DNA of 64,000 bases from Corynebacterium parakroppenstedtii (lineage in GTDB: Bacteria; Actinomycetota; Actinomycetes; Mycobacteriales; Mycobacteriaceae), in NCBI RefSeq assembly GCF_019754935.1, contig NZ_JAGSOA010000002.1, forward strand, positions 186,001 to 250,000, read 5' to 3'. Positions within the stretch are counted from its first letter, which is position 1; every line of letters begins with the position of its first letter. The translations under genes and the position numbers were made by a program. Positions 51,465-60,741 of the stretch are shown in pieces. Under the pieces are notes generated by a model. That model did not search any database and had not been told where the DNA came from. It worked only from the letters and a program-made list of their open reading frames with translations.

Positions 51465-52052
51465 CTACGACGACTCATTGTGTTGGCCGCTAGGGCTGTC
51501 CAATCCCGCGCGACGCTCATCATCGCCCATGTATTCCAGGTCCACCGGCGCATCTGCGGCAGCGTCATCCAGGCGGCCCTCAATGCGCTGAAGGACTGTG
51601 GTGAGGTCCTCCAGCTCGTGTCGCAGGTAGTCGCGGGTCACGGTTTCTCCCAGGGCGATACGAACCCCGGCGAGCTCGCGCGCCAAGAATTCCGTATCCG
51701 CCTTCGTTTGCGCAGCACGGCGTCGGTCCTCATTCAGCGTGACGCGGTCGCGGTCATCCTGGCGGTTCTGCGCCAACAAAATCAGGGGAGCTGCATAGGC
51801 CGCCTGCGTGGAAAAGGCGAGGTTAAGCAGGATGAATGGGTACGGGTCCCAGTTCCACCACATTCCACCGATATTCAGCAGGATCCAGGCCGTCACGATG
51901 ATGGTCTGCCAGCCTAAATACTTACCGGTTCCGAGGAAACGCGCAACCTTTTCTGCAGCAACACCAACCGCATCACCATCCATCGACAGTAACGAGCGGC
52001 GCTTAGCGCGGACCGGAGTGTCCAGGTCAGTTCGAGCAAACGAATCAGCCAT
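51465..52052 (-). CDS. DUF1003 membrane protein
   Basis: 195 aa from the ATG at 52052, with AGAGGGG upstream. DUF1003 pattern: GDAVGVAAEKVARFLGTGKYL, then helix 1 (TIIVTAWILLNIGGMWWNWDP) and helix 2 (PFILLNLAFSTQAAYAAPLILLAQNRQDDRDR), then a coiled-coil tail (LARELAGVRIALGET, LEDLTTVLQRIEGRL). Two-pass membrane protein of unknown function. It starts 22 bp after the mgtE-like gene and is probably cotranscribed; in mycobacteria the same pair occurs. Confidence 0.9.
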   Translation of the reverse strand: MADSFARTDLDTPVRAKRRSLLSMDGDAVGVAAEKVARFLGTGKYLGWQTIIVTAWILLNIGGMWWNWDPYPFILLNLAFSTQAAYAAPLILLAQNRQDDRDRVTLNEDRRRAAQTKADTEFLARELAGVRIALGETVTRDYLRHELEDLTTVLQRIEGRLDDAAADAPVDLEYMGDDERRAGLDSPSGQHNESS

Positions 52053-52074
52053 ATAAGTAAGCCCCTCTTGTGGG

Positions 52075-53535
52075 TTAGTTTGAGTGAGAATTCCCTGCCG
52101 ACGGACCCTGCGGAGTGGATCCCTGTTGGCGGTCGCGTCGCCGCTCACCAGCTTTCTTCACGATGACCGACCCCGCCGTCTGGGCACGAGAACTGCGGCC
52201 GGGGGCACCGTGCGCTCCAGCAGCGCGCCCCAACGTGCCAGCCTGGTGGCCCGATGATCCCGCCTCAGGGCGGATTTCCTGCTCACGCCACCCCTCGGGG
52301 AGGAGGTGATCCAGCAAGTCATCCACCGCGACGGCGCCGAGCAGGTGATTGTCCTCATCCAGGACCGGACCACACACCAGGTTATAGGTTGCGAAGTAAC
52401 GGGCAGCCGTCTCGTGGGTGTCGTCGGCAAAAAGTGGAGGAAGATCCGGATCCAAAATGCTGGAGACCAGGGTCGACGGTGCTTCACGCAAGAGCTTCTG
52501 GATGTGAACCGTGCCCAGATACTTACCCGTCGGCGTTGCCTTCGGCGGGCGCACCACATACACCATCGAGCTCAACGACGTCGATAAATCGGGGTTACGA
52601 GCATGAGCAAGAGCTTCAGCCACTGTGGCCGGCGGAGTCAGAATGATCGGCTCCGATGTCATCAAGCCACCCACGGTCTCTGGGGAGAAACTCATCAGAC
52701 GGCGGACCGGCTCCGATTCTTCCGGATCCATCAACTCAAGGAGGACATCGGCCTTATCATCAGGCATCTCGCCCAAGAGGTCCGCGGCGTCATCGGGATC
52801 CATCTCTTCCAACACGTCGGCGGCACGCTCGATGTCGAACGTTTCCAGGACGCCCATTTGCTCGTCCTCAGGGAGCTCCTGGAGGATGTCGGCCAGGCGG
52901 GCATCTTCCAGCTCAGAGGCCACATTATTTCGTGTGGTGCTGGGAAGGTCATGCAGGATTTGAGCAATGTCGGCCGGGCGCATGTCGTCGAATTCCGCGA
53001 GGATTTCCGCCGTTGCATCAGCAGGACCCGCACCGGAGACGGATAAACCATGAACATGGTTCCACTCCACCACCGAGAGAGGTGGCCGACGGCCGAACCG
53101 GTTGCGCTCTTTAGACACCGCCACGCGGCTGATGATCCAATCACGGGTACGTGACTTTTCAATCTCCACGTCCGCGATATCCACCGGGCGACCATGCAAA
53201 TCCTCATGCTCAGGATCGTCAATGTGGATCTTGGAGCCCACTAACTCGGACATCACGCGCAATTCACCGGCGCGGGATTGATACGGGCGAAGGTTGACAG
53301 AACCTGAAACAAGGGTGATTTCCCGCGGATCGATCGACGCGACGCGAAGCATAGGGACGAAGATCTGTCTGTTTTGCGCAGCAACTTGAACAACTAGGCC
53401 AATCGTGCGGGAAGCCATGCCACGGGGCCGGATGGTGACGACGATATCGCGGACGCGACCAATCGATTCACCATCGGGGCCAAGGACAACCATTCCCGCT
53501 AGGCGACCAGCAAAAACTCGATTCACGGCACTCAC
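52075..53535 (-). CDS. soluble MgtE_N/CBS protein with PRC-barrel domain
   Basis: 486 aa from the GTG at 53535. Order: PRC-barrel-like N-terminus (FAGRLAGMVVLGPDGESIGRV), MgtE N-terminal superhelix with tandem repeats (FDDMRPADIAQILHDLP, LEDARLADILQELPEDE, FDIERAADVLEEMDPDDAAD, LGEMPDDKADVLLELMDP), and a CBS pair (MTSEPIILTPPATVAEAL ... FADDTHETAARYF). The membrane domain of MgtE is missing. Such proteins may sense Mg2+ or nucleotides for a separate channel. The C-terminal 70 residues are basic and disordered. Cotranscribed with the DUF1003 gene; CorA is encoded nearby. Confidence 0.87.
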   Translation of the reverse strand: MSAVNRVFAGRLAGMVVLGPDGESIGRVRDIVVTIRPRGMASRTIGLVVQVAAQNRQIFVPMLRVASIDPREITLVSGSVNLRPYQSRAGELRVMSELVGSKIHIDDPEHEDLHGRPVDIADVEIEKSRTRDWIISRVAVSKERNRFGRRPPLSVVEWNHVHGLSVSGAGPADATAEILAEFDDMRPADIAQILHDLPSTTRNNVASELEDARLADILQELPEDEQMGVLETFDIERAADVLEEMDPDDAADLLGEMPDDKADVLLELMDPEESEPVRRLMSFSPETVGGLMTSEPIILTPPATVAEALAHARNPDLSTSLSSMVYVVRPPKATPTGKYLGTVHIQKLLREAPSTLVSSILDPDLPPLFADDTHETAARYFATYNLVCGPVLDEDNHLLGAVAVDDLLDHLLPEGWREQEIRPEAGSSGHQAGTLGRAAGAHGAPGRSSRAQTAGSVIVKKAGERRRDRQQGSTPQGPSAGNSHSN

Positions 53536-53542
53536 GTCCGAC

Positions 53543-53548
53543 AGTGTA
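53543..53548 (-). promoter_or_regulatory. -10 box TACACT of the mgtE-like gene
   Basis: Minus-strand TACACT, 7-base spacer, GTG at 53535; no ribosome binding site. Confidence 0.55.
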
Positions 53549-53578
53549 CTGGGTGTTTACCTCATAGCCGTATTTCAG

Positions 53579-53584
53579 TAGGCT
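53579..53584 (+). promoter_or_regulatory. -10 box TAGGCT of the stress-protein gene
   Basis: TAGGCT, 6-base spacer, ATG at 53591. It is divergent from the TACACT box 30 bp away. Confidence 0.5.
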
Positions 53585-53590
53585 AAGGGC

Positions 53591-54112
53591 ATGACTACAC
53601 CCTCTGCCTCAGGTTTCGGTGCCACCTTGGGCGCACAAGGTTACCAAGGGCTTCCTCAACGCCCCGAAGGATGGCCCATCGGTAGCTTCGAGGATTACGA
53701 ATCTGCACAACACGCGGTGGATTCTCTCTCTGACGAGGAAGATTTCCCGGTGGACGACATCACCATCGTCGGTGTGAACTTGATGCAGGTTGAACGTGTC
53801 ACATCACGCTTGTCATGGGGCAAGGTGCTCTCTGGCGGTGCGATCTCAGGCGCATGGATGGGTGTTTTCTTCGGCCTCCTCGTCGGATTATTTACCAACG
53901 AATTTCTTGGCCCGCTCGCTTTGGGTGCAGCAATGGGTGCTCTCTTCGGCCTGATTTCCGTCGCTATTCCGTATGGTGCGATGAAGGGACGCCGAGATTT
54001 TGCGTCGACGACGCAGATCGTCGCGGGCCGATACGACGTTCTGAGTAAACCCCGGTCAGCACAACGTGGCCGCGAGATTTTGTCGCGCAAAAACTGGTCA
54101 AGCAGGAAGTAA
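53591..54112 (+). CDS. general stress protein 17M-like membrane protein
   Basis: 173 aa. The N-terminal domain (WPIGSFEDYESAQHAVDSLS, DDITIVGVNLMQVERVT) has the ferredoxin-like pattern of the 17M/DUF1269-type stress proteins. Two glycine-rich hydrophobic segments follow (SGGAISGAWMGVFFGLLVGLF and LALGAAMGALFGLISVAIPYGAM), probably a membrane hairpin, then a basic tail. Equivalent to the conserved membrane protein next to mgtE-like genes in mycobacteria. Function unknown. Divergent from the mgtE-like gene. Confidence 0.85.
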   Translation: MTTPSASGFGATLGAQGYQGLPQRPEGWPIGSFEDYESAQHAVDSLSDEEDFPVDDITIVGVNLMQVERVTSRLSWGKVLSGGAISGAWMGVFFGLLVGLFTNEFLGPLALGAAMGALFGLISVAIPYGAMKGRRDFASTTQIVAGRYDVLSKPRSAQRGREILSRKNWSSRK

Positions 54113-54142
54113 GGCCCGGAAGTACGTGGCGTGACGTAGCCC

Positions 54143-55315
54143 TCACAGCCACTTGTTTCGTCGGAAAATCATCCACAAACCGACACACGCGGACAACATG
54201 ATAATGAGCACGATGAAGTACCTGGCGGCCCAATGCGTCTCCGGCATATTATCAAAGTTCATGCCGTAAATACCGGCGATCAACGTCGGCACCGCCGCCA
54301 TCGCAGCCCACGCCGATATCTTTCTCATATCCGTATTCTGCTGCAGCGACACCTTGGCGACGGCGGAATCGAGCAGCGTCGACAAGCGTTCGTCGTAACT
54401 AATGATCCGATCAGCCGCAATGGTGTGGTGATCCAGGATGTCCCCATACAACGACCGAACACTCTTACCCGCAGTCCCTTTGGTCACCGTCAGCGTCTTG
54501 AGCACCGCGGTCATGGGGTCGAGGGCGTGCCGCATCTCAAGGTTCTCCCGCTTGAGCATATAAATCGGCTCAATATGCACGGGCGAATCCGGGATAAACA
54601 CCTGGTCTTCCATGGTGTCCACCTTCTCCTCGAGTTCCTCCGCAATGTGGAGATAGTCGTCGACAAGCCAGTCCAAATGGGCATACGCCACCGACGCCGG
54701 CCCCACCGACGTCAGCTGAGGCGAACGCTCAAGCCGTTGCCGAACATTGTCGGGAATAGGCACGTCGCCGTGTCGGATAGTGAGGACGAAATCCTTACCC
54801 CGGATGATATGGAGCTCATTGGTCTCAATGAACTCATTCGTACTGTCGATGGGGGAGGGGTCGTAATGAACCGTGCGCGCGACGATGAAAACATAATCGC
54901 CCAGGATCTCGAGCGTCGGACGCTGGCGGGCTTTGACGATGTCCTCCACCGTCAAGGAATGGAGATGGAACAGACGCGCGATGGGCTCAATGTGCTCCAT
55001 GGTGGGAGAGACCAGCGACACCCAGACAAACGCCCGTGGGGTGGAGTCCTCCTCGGAGTGTGAGGTGTGGGAATCAGATGAACCGTGCTGGTTTTCCTGG
55101 TGAACACGGTCCAGAGCCGACGCAATGGTGAAGGGGCCATCGACTTTGCATCCCTCAACGAAAACCGCGCACCGCGCCACGGGATGGTGTGAGGGCTCGG
55201 GGGAATGAGTGGCGTCGGTGGTGTTGATAATCCAGTCCGGCGCGTTCATTACGGCTTCATGTTCCACAGCCCGAACTAGCTCACCGGTGTCGGGGTAGTC
55301 ATCATTCCGAGGCAT
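54143..55315 (-). CDS. corA: CorA-type magnesium/cobalt transporter
   Basis: 390 aa. Large N-terminal cytoplasmic domain (RAFVWVSLVSPTMEHIEPIAR, then LEILGDYVFIVARTVHYDPS), a long stalk helix (ISAWAAMAAVPTLIAG) and, at the C-terminus, two membrane helices joined by the selectivity motif YGMNFDNMPE (GMN at residues 351-353). The basic tail FRRNKWL is typical. It mediates Mg2+ (and Co2+) influx as a pentamer. TAGCAT lies eight bases before the ATG at 55315. It converges with the stress-protein gene. Confidence 0.93.
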   Translation of the reverse strand: MPRNDDYPDTGELVRAVEHEAVMNAPDWIINTTDATHSPEPSHHPVARCAVFVEGCKVDGPFTIASALDRVHQENQHGSSDSHTSHSEEDSTPRAFVWVSLVSPTMEHIEPIARLFHLHSLTVEDIVKARQRPTLEILGDYVFIVARTVHYDPSPIDSTNEFIETNELHIIRGKDFVLTIRHGDVPIPDNVRQRLERSPQLTSVGPASVAYAHLDWLVDDYLHIAEELEEKVDTMEDQVFIPDSPVHIEPIYMLKRENLEMRHALDPMTAVLKTLTVTKGTAGKSVRSLYGDILDHHTIAADRIISYDERLSTLLDSAVAKVSLQQNTDMRKISAWAAMAAVPTLIAGIYGMNFDNMPETHWAARYFIVLIIMLSACVGLWMIFRRNKWL

Positions 55316-55435
55316 AGTTACTTATGCTACCGAGCGCCGGGGAGAAAACCTCACCACCGTGTCTCGTGCGGGTCGTCTTTTGCGGTTCGTGGTGTCCCAT
55401 GCAGAGCCGTAGGTTGGTTTAGCGGCCGGGTTGGC

Positions 55436-55441
55436 TAAACT
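55436..55441 (+). promoter_or_regulatory. -10 box TAAACT with -35 TTGGTT upstream of 55449
   Basis: TTGGTT (55414-55419), 16-base spacer, TAAACT, then 7 bases to the ATG at 55449. This decides the start: the TTG at 55431 would precede the predicted transcription start. Confidence 0.55.
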
Positions 55442-55448
55442 CGAGACG

Positions 55449-55778
55449 ATGGTCGGACAGTATGACGTTGCGGAAACGCGGCAGTGGTATCAGAAAACTC
55501 GGGTCACCCCTCTCGTGTCGTTGATTCGCGGCATAGCCGCGGGGTTGGCGTCGGGAATGGTGCTGGCTACGGTGATCTTAATCGTGGTCCAGCTGGTGCC
55601 GAGCACTGATTGGACAACACATGGGGGACAGATGGTCGTTGCCCATGCTGTGAGCGCGGTCGTGGCCGTTCTCATGGTTCACCGCGCGGACCGCTCGAGG
55701 AGCCTCGGGGCGGCTCTCTGGTCGGTGGGGGCGCTGGTCATTATTGCAATTGTTCTGTGGTGGATGTGGTGGTCATAG
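55449..55778 (+). CDS. small membrane protein (109 aa)
   Basis: Start at ATG 55449, set by the leaderless promoter just upstream. After a hydrophilic N-terminus (MVGQYDVAETRQWYQKTRV) there are three hydrophobic helices (IAAGLASGMVLATVILIVVQL, VVAHAVSAVVAVLMV, AALWSVGALVIIAIVLWWMWW). It matches no family that is recognised here. The following lipoprotein gene starts two bases after its stop, so they form an operon; this organisation suggests a membrane/exported pair. Confidence 0.75.
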   Translation: MVGQYDVAETRQWYQKTRVTPLVSLIRGIAAGLASGMVLATVILIVVQLVPSTDWTTHGGQMVVAHAVSAVVAVLMVHRADRSRSLGAALWSVGALVIIAIVLWWMWWS

Positions 55779-55779
55779 C

Positions 55780-56577
55780 ATGAAGAAAGTCACCAGAATG
55801 ACAAAGAGCGTTACCGCCAGTGTGGTGGCCGCCTTTGCCCTCAGCGGACTGACATCATGCCATGTCACAGCAGATTTTGGCGATGACGGTCACTCAGGGA
55901 GTTCGTCAACCGCGGTCTCCACTGTGCAAAAGCTACCCTACACCGACACCGACCCCGTGCTGATCTCGGCAGCCGTCGGGAAATACGACGACATTACCGC
56001 CGCGCTCTATGACCAGGTGTTTGATACCACCAACGCCGGGCGTTCAACGCCGAGAAAAGCGAAAACGCAGGCGTCGGAAGATAATGTGCAGGACGCGATT
56101 GAGTCCGTGCGCGCCGGGAAAAATACGCTCGTCCTGGTGTGCGCGGGTGATTTGCTGAATTATCTGGACAAGAATGCGGCCAGCACGATCCTCGACCAGA
56201 TGAAGAAGAATGTCCGGCAGGGCAAAGCCCCGGGCAATACGATAGGCAAGGTGTGGGAGAAAATTGCGCAATCCCTGCCGTCTGATATCAGCGTGACGGA
56301 TGCGTCGAATGCGCAGTGCTCCACGGAAACGGAGACGCGGAACGCCAGTAGTGATACCCCCGAGGACGAGGTCACGCTTCCGCAGAACATCGTGCCGGTG
56401 TATCTCAAGCCCACGATGAGCACCGAGGACCGGCGTTCTCTCACATGGGTGTCGGGCAACCTTGGCTCGACACGTGACTTGGATAAGCTCTACAAGAAAG
56501 CGGAATCTGCGCCAGCTGACCGTGTGGCGAAGAACTATTTGCAATCACAAGGGCTGGCATTTTCCAAAGAAGACTAG
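55780..56577 (+). CDS. putative lipoprotein of unknown function
   Basis: 265 aa from the ATG at 55780. Signal peptide with basic start (MKKVTRMTK), hydrophobic core and lipobox LTSC, so membrane-anchored outside. The mature protein has ISAAVGKYDDITAALYDQV, KNTLVLVCAGDLLNYLDKN (an alpha/beta segment) and ISVTDASNAQCS; the two cysteines could form a disulfide. No family is recognised. It follows the small membrane gene after one base and ends before a strong terminator. Confidence 0.72.
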   Translation: MKKVTRMTKSVTASVVAAFALSGLTSCHVTADFGDDGHSGSSSTAVSTVQKLPYTDTDPVLISAAVGKYDDITAALYDQVFDTTNAGRSTPRKAKTQASEDNVQDAIESVRAGKNTLVLVCAGDLLNYLDKNAASTILDQMKKNVRQGKAPGNTIGKVWEKIAQSLPSDISVTDASNAQCSTETETRNASSDTPEDEVTLPQNIVPVYLKPTMSTEDRRSLTWVSGNLGSTRDLDKLYKKAESAPADRVAKNYLQSQGLAFSKED

Positions 56578-56648
56578 GCGGTTCCGCAGCCAGTAGGCGC
56601 TTCCGCATCCGGTAGGGAAGTGCGCTTCCCGCATCAGAACAAACGAAG

Positions 56649-56676
56649 GGCCCGCCACGTGAGTACGTGACGGGCC
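56649..56676. terminator. bidirectional terminator between lipoprotein gene and odhA
   Basis: GGCCCGCCACGT (56649-56660) pairs with ACGTGACGGGCC (56665-56676) around a 4-base loop, with one mismatch; flanking ACGAA and TTCGT extend the stem. It separates the convergent lipoprotein and odhA genes. Confidence 0.7.
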
Positions 56677-56706
56677 ACTGGTTTCGTGGAGTAGGAGTGT
56701 TGCGCC

Positions 56707-59700
56707 TTAGTCCGCGAAAGCTTCTTCGATCAGCTGCTTCTCCTCGATCTGGTGCACCTTCGATACACCGGTCGCCGTCGAGGATTGAGCCCGTCGGGAC
56801 ACACGCCTCATGGGGAGCATGTCGGGCACAAGCTCCGGCAGATGCAGCGCGAGGAATGGCCACGGTCCCTGGTTGGCGGGCTCATCCTGGCAGAACCGAA
56901 TCTCGGTGGCGTTCGGGTACATGTCGAACGCTTCCTTCAGTCGCCGGAACGGTACCGGGTGCAGCATTTCCAGACGGATAATGGCCAGATCATCGCGGCC
57001 ATCTTTCTGACGCCGCTTCTCCAGATCCCAGTACAGTTTGCCGGACACCAGCAGGATCTTCTTGACCTTCGACGTATCACCGGTGGCGTTGCCGTCGGCA
57101 TCGACGAAGTTCGGGTCATTAATCACCGAGTGGAAGCGCTTGACCTTGGTGAAGTCCTCCACGGAGGAGGTCGCCATCTTGTTACGCAACATCGACTTCG
57201 GCGTCGCCACGATCAGCGGACGGCGAAGATCACCCAGGGCATGACGCCGGAGAAGGTGGAAGTAGTTCGCCGGCGTGGACGGCTGAGCCACAGTCATGGA
57301 TCCCTCAGCGCACAGCTGCAGGTAGCGCTCGATACGCATGGAGGAGTGGTCCGGACCCATGCCCTCATAGCCGTGCGGTAGAAGGAGGATCAAGCTCGAT
57401 TGCTGGCCCCACTTGGCCTCACCCGACGACACATATTCGTCGATAATGGTCTGCGCACCGTTGGCGAAGTCACCGAACTGTGCTTCCCACGCGACGACGG
57501 CATGGGGATTGCCGACGGAATAGCCGTATTCAAATCCCATGCCCGCGAACTCGGTCAGCGCGGAGTTGTAGACGAGGAAGCGGCCACCGTTGTCGCCGTC
57601 CTGCGCCAACTTCTGCAGCGGGTTGTATTCGTCGGAGTTTTCGGCGTCGATGTAGACCGCGTGGCGCTGGGTGAAGGTACCGCGGCGGGTGTCCTCACCG
57701 GCCAGGCGAACGAGTTTGCCCTCACGCGCTAACGAACCGAGCGCGAGAAGCTCGCTGAATCCCCAGTCGATCTTGCCGTTGCGGGACATCTCGCCACGCT
57801 TCTTCGCCAGAGGAGCGACGCGCGGGTGGAGGTGGAACCCTTCGGGCGGGTTGGTGAATACATCGCCGATAGCGGCAACTTCTTCTTCCGTAATCGAGGT
57901 ATCCAGCCCACGAGGCAGTTCCTGCGCCGAGGTAATACCCGATTGCTCGGCAGGTTTGCCGCCCTTCTCTGCAGCGCGGACATCGTTAAACACGGTTTCG
58001 AGCTGTTCGCGGAAGTCTCGCTTAACAATCTCGACCTCGTCCTCAGAGAGGTCACCACGCCCGACCAGGCTGCGGGTGTAAATGTCACGCACAGTCGGCT
58101 TGTTATCGATGATCTGGTACATCTCGGGCTGCGTCATTGACGGATCGTCAGCCTCGTTGTGGCCGCGGCGTCGGTAGCAGATGAGGTCAATGAACACATC
58201 TTTACCGAACTGGCGTCGGTACTCGACGGCCAACTTGGCAACCCAGACCACAGCTTCGGGATCATTCCCGTTGACATGGAACACGGGGCACCCGAATGCC
58301 TTGGCCAGGTCCGTCGCGTATTGGCTGGAGCGGCCCGAATCCGGGGTCGTCGTGAACCCGATCTGGTTATTCACCGCGATGTGGACAGTTCCGCCGACGG
58401 TGTAGCCGCGAAGCTGCGACAGGTTGACGGTTTCCTGCATGATGCCCAGGCCCGTCATAGCAGCGTCGCCGTGGACCAGGATGGGCATCAGAGAGAAGCC
58501 CTCGTTGCCGCGGTCCAGAATGTCCTGCTTGGCTCGAGCAATGCCCTCTGCGACGGGGTTCACGGCCTCCAGGTGGGACGGGTTCGCCGTGAGCGTGACG
58601 TCGACTTCACCGTCATTGAACATGGAGATGAAGTGGCCGGTTTCACCCAAGTGGTACTTCACGTCACCGGAACCACCGGGGGAGGCAGGATCAATATTGC
58701 CCTCGAACTCGGTGAAGATCTGCGAGAAGGGCTTGCCGACGACATTCGCCAGGACGTTCAGCCGCCCGCGGTGAGCCATGCCGATGACCACTTCGTCGAG
58801 CCCCTGAGCAGCGGCGGTGTCAATGGCGGCGTCCATGAGCGGAATGAGGGACTCGGCACCTTCGAGGGAGAATCGTTTCTGCCCGACGTACTTCGTCTGG
58901 AGGAAGTTCTCAAAGGCCTCCGCAGCGTTGAGCTTCTGCAGAATGTACTTTTGCTCAGCCCGTGATGGCTTGGGTTGTCCGGCCTCAATGCGCTCTTCCA
59001 GCCAGAGGCGCTCGTCGCGGTCCAGAATGTGGTTGTATTCGTAGCCGACTTTGAGGGTGTAGGCAGACCGCAAGGTGCTCAGTACTTCGCGGAGCGTCAT
59101 GACCTCTTGCCCAGCGAATCCACCGACATGGAAACGTCGGTCCAGATCCCACAAGGTCAGCCCGTGCGTCGCGAAATCGAGATCGCGGTGGTCGGGGATG
59201 GGAAGCCCCGGCTGGTGCCACTGCAGCGGGTCGGTATCCGCGATCAAGTGACCACGCGACCGATACGCCTCGATCAGCTGCATCACGCGCGTATTTTTAT
59301 CCACCCCAATGTTGGGCAGATCCTGCTCCCACCGGAAGGGGACATACGGGATCTTCAGGGACTTGAAAATGTCATCCCAGAATTCGTCGTTAATCAGGAG
59401 ACGGCCCAGCTCACGGAGGAATTCTCCGGACTCCGCACCCTGAATAATCCGGTGGTCATAAGTCGACGTAATAGTAACTAGCTTGCCGACGCCTAATTCC
59501 GCGAGGCGGTCTTCTGACGCACCTTGGAACTCCGCGGGGTAATCCATGGATCCGACGCCGACGATCGTTCCCTGTCCTTTTGTCAACCGGGGAATCGAGT
59601 GGCGAGTACCGATGCCACCCGGGTTCGTCAGCGAAATGGTGACGCCTTGGAAATCTTTCATCGTCAGCTTGCCGTTGCGGGCACGGACGACAATGTCTTG

Positions 59701-60609
59701 GTAGGCGTCGACAAACTCGGAGAATGAGAGCGTCTCCGCAGCTGGGATGGAGGCAACAACCAAGTTGCGGCTGCCATCCTTATTCGTCATGTCGATGGCC
59801 AGGCCCAAGTTGATGTGCTCTGGCGTGACGATGGTGGGTTTGCCGTCGACAACTTCGTAGCGGTTGTTCATAGACGGGTGAGCTAAAACGGCTTTGACCA
59901 GCGCGTACCCAATAATGTGTGTGAAGGAAATCTTTCCGCCACGCGTACGCTTGAGCTGCTCATTAATCATGGCGCGGTTTTCGAACATGAGCCGCGCGGG
60001 CATATCGCGCACCGACGTTGCCGTCGGAATCTCCAGCGAGATGTCCATATTCTTCGCAATGGCCTTTTGCGGGCCACGGATCTTCTTCGACCCAGCCTCA
60101 GGCAAGGATGAAGGGATATCTACGTGGTCACGCTTCTGAGAAGGTGCCTCTTTCTTGGCCCGTAATTCGCGCTGCACTTGTGCGCGCTTATGAACCTTCG
60201 GTTCGTCGTGACGGGCGGGCTTCGCCGCGGCAGGTGCCGATGCTTGGTTCGTGTTCCGGGCGTGGGCAGAAGGCTCCTCAATGTGTGACTTTGTTCGGTC
60301 AGCCGTCTTTTCTGCCACGTTTTGTTGAGAGGGCTTCTTCTCTGCGGCCTGGTGTTCAGCGCGTTTGCCCTTAATAGTTTTCGCTTCGCCAGATGCGGAA
60401 GAAGCTGTATCAGATTTCTTTGCAGCAGTATTGCTATTGGTAGCTTTGTGAGCTCCGGAGGGTTCGGTGCCAGCCGACGATTCGGGGGCGCCATTTTTCT
60501 CAAAGAACTCGCGCCATTCCTTATCCACTGACTCCGGGTCCTTCGTGAACTGCTGGTACATGTCGTCGACCAGCCACTGGTTCTGGCCGAAGGAATTATC
60601 GCTGTTCAC
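56707..60609 (-). CDS. odhA: 2-oxoglutarate dehydrogenase E2-E1 fusion (OdhA/Kgd)
   Basis: 1300 aa from the GTG at 60609, which gives the family N-terminus ([21 protein letters not shown]); an ATG at 60627 adds six residues. Order: short E1-like N-terminal helix, Ala/Lys/Pro linker, succinyltransferase (E2) core with [10 protein letters not shown] and the catalytic [15 protein letters not shown], then the thiamine-diphosphate E1 ([60 protein letters not shown]) and transketolase-like C-terminal domain. No lipoyl domain, so it must work with the AceF lipoyl protein in a mixed complex, as known in Corynebacterium and Mycobacterium. It is the TCA-cycle branch point to glutamate and target of OdhI/GarA. 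Confidence 0.96.
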   Translation of the reverse strand: MNSDNSFGQNQWLVDDMYQQFTKDPESVDKEWREFFEKNGAPESSAGTEPSGAHKATNSNTAAKKSDTASSASGEAKTIKGKRAEHQAAEKKPSQQNVAEKTADRTKSHIEEPSAHARNTNQASAPAAAKPARHDEPKVHKRAQVQRELRAKKEAPSQKRDHVDIPSSLPEAGSKKIRGPQKAIAKNMDISLEIPTATSVRDMPARLMFENRAMINEQLKRTRGGKISFTHIIGYALVKAVLAHPSMNNRYEVVDGKPTIVTPEHINLGLAIDMTNKDGSRNLVVASIPAAETLSFSEFVDAYQDIVVRARNGKLTMKDFQGVTISLTNPGGIGTRHSIPRLTKGQGTIVGVGSMDYPAEFQGASEDRLAELGVGKLVTITSTYDHRIIQGAESGEFLRELGRLLINDEFWDDIFKSLKIPYVPFRWEQDLPNIGVDKNTRVMQLIEAYRSRGHLIADTDPLQWHQPGLPIPDHRDLDFATHGLTLWDLDRRFHVGGFAGQEVMTLREVLSTLRSAYTLKVGYEYNHILDRDERLWLEERIEAGQPKPSRAEQKYILQKLNAAEAFENFLQTKYVGQKRFSLEGAESLIPLMDAAIDTAAAQGLDEVVIGMAHRGRLNVLANVVGKPFSQIFTEFEGNIDPASPGGSGDVKYHLGETGHFISMFNDGEVDVTLTANPSHLEAVNPVAEGIARAKQDILDRGNEGFSLMPILVHGDAAMTGLGIMQETVNLSQLRGYTVGGTVHIAVNNQIGFTTTPDSGRSSQYATDLAKAFGCPVFHVNGNDPEAVVWVAKLAVEYRRQFGKDVFIDLICYRRRGHNEADDPSMTQPEMYQIIDNKPTVRDIYTRSLVGRGDLSEDEVEIVKRDFREQLETVFNDVRAAEKGGKPAEQSGITSAQELPRGLDTSITEEEVAAIGDVFTNPPEGFHLHPRVAPLAKKRGEMSRNGKIDWGFSELLALGSLAREGKLVRLAGEDTRRGTFTQRHAVYIDAENSDEYNPLQKLAQDGDNGGRFLVYNSALTEFAGMGFEYGYSVGNPHAVVAWEAQFGDFANGAQTIIDEYVSSGEAKWGQQSSLILLLPHGYEGMGPDHSSMRIERYLQLCAEGSMTVAQPSTPANYFHLLRRHALGDLRRPLIVATPKSMLRNKMATSSVEDFTKVKRFHSVINDPNFVDADGNATGDTSKVKKILLVSGKLYWDLEKRRQKDGRDDLAIIRLEMLHPVPFRRLKEAFDMYPNATEIRFCQDEPANQGPWPFLALHLPELVPDMLPMRRVSRRAQSSTATGVSKVHQIEEKQLIEEAFAD

Positions 60610-60741
60610 AGCGGGTGCTCGCCTCATTTCGTCGATTGTGACTCACTTCTCTACAGAGTAACCGCTTATGCCTTTTGTCGCCCAAAACGGGGCCCTTTTG
60701 GAGGTCTTTTCCGCACAAGAGGGTGCCCCCGTTGGTGTCAA

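Noticed and set aside
58159..58965. Antisense frame of 268 codons opposite odhA
   Set aside because: It is caused by codon bias of the highly conserved E1 domain; no motif and no ribosome binding site.
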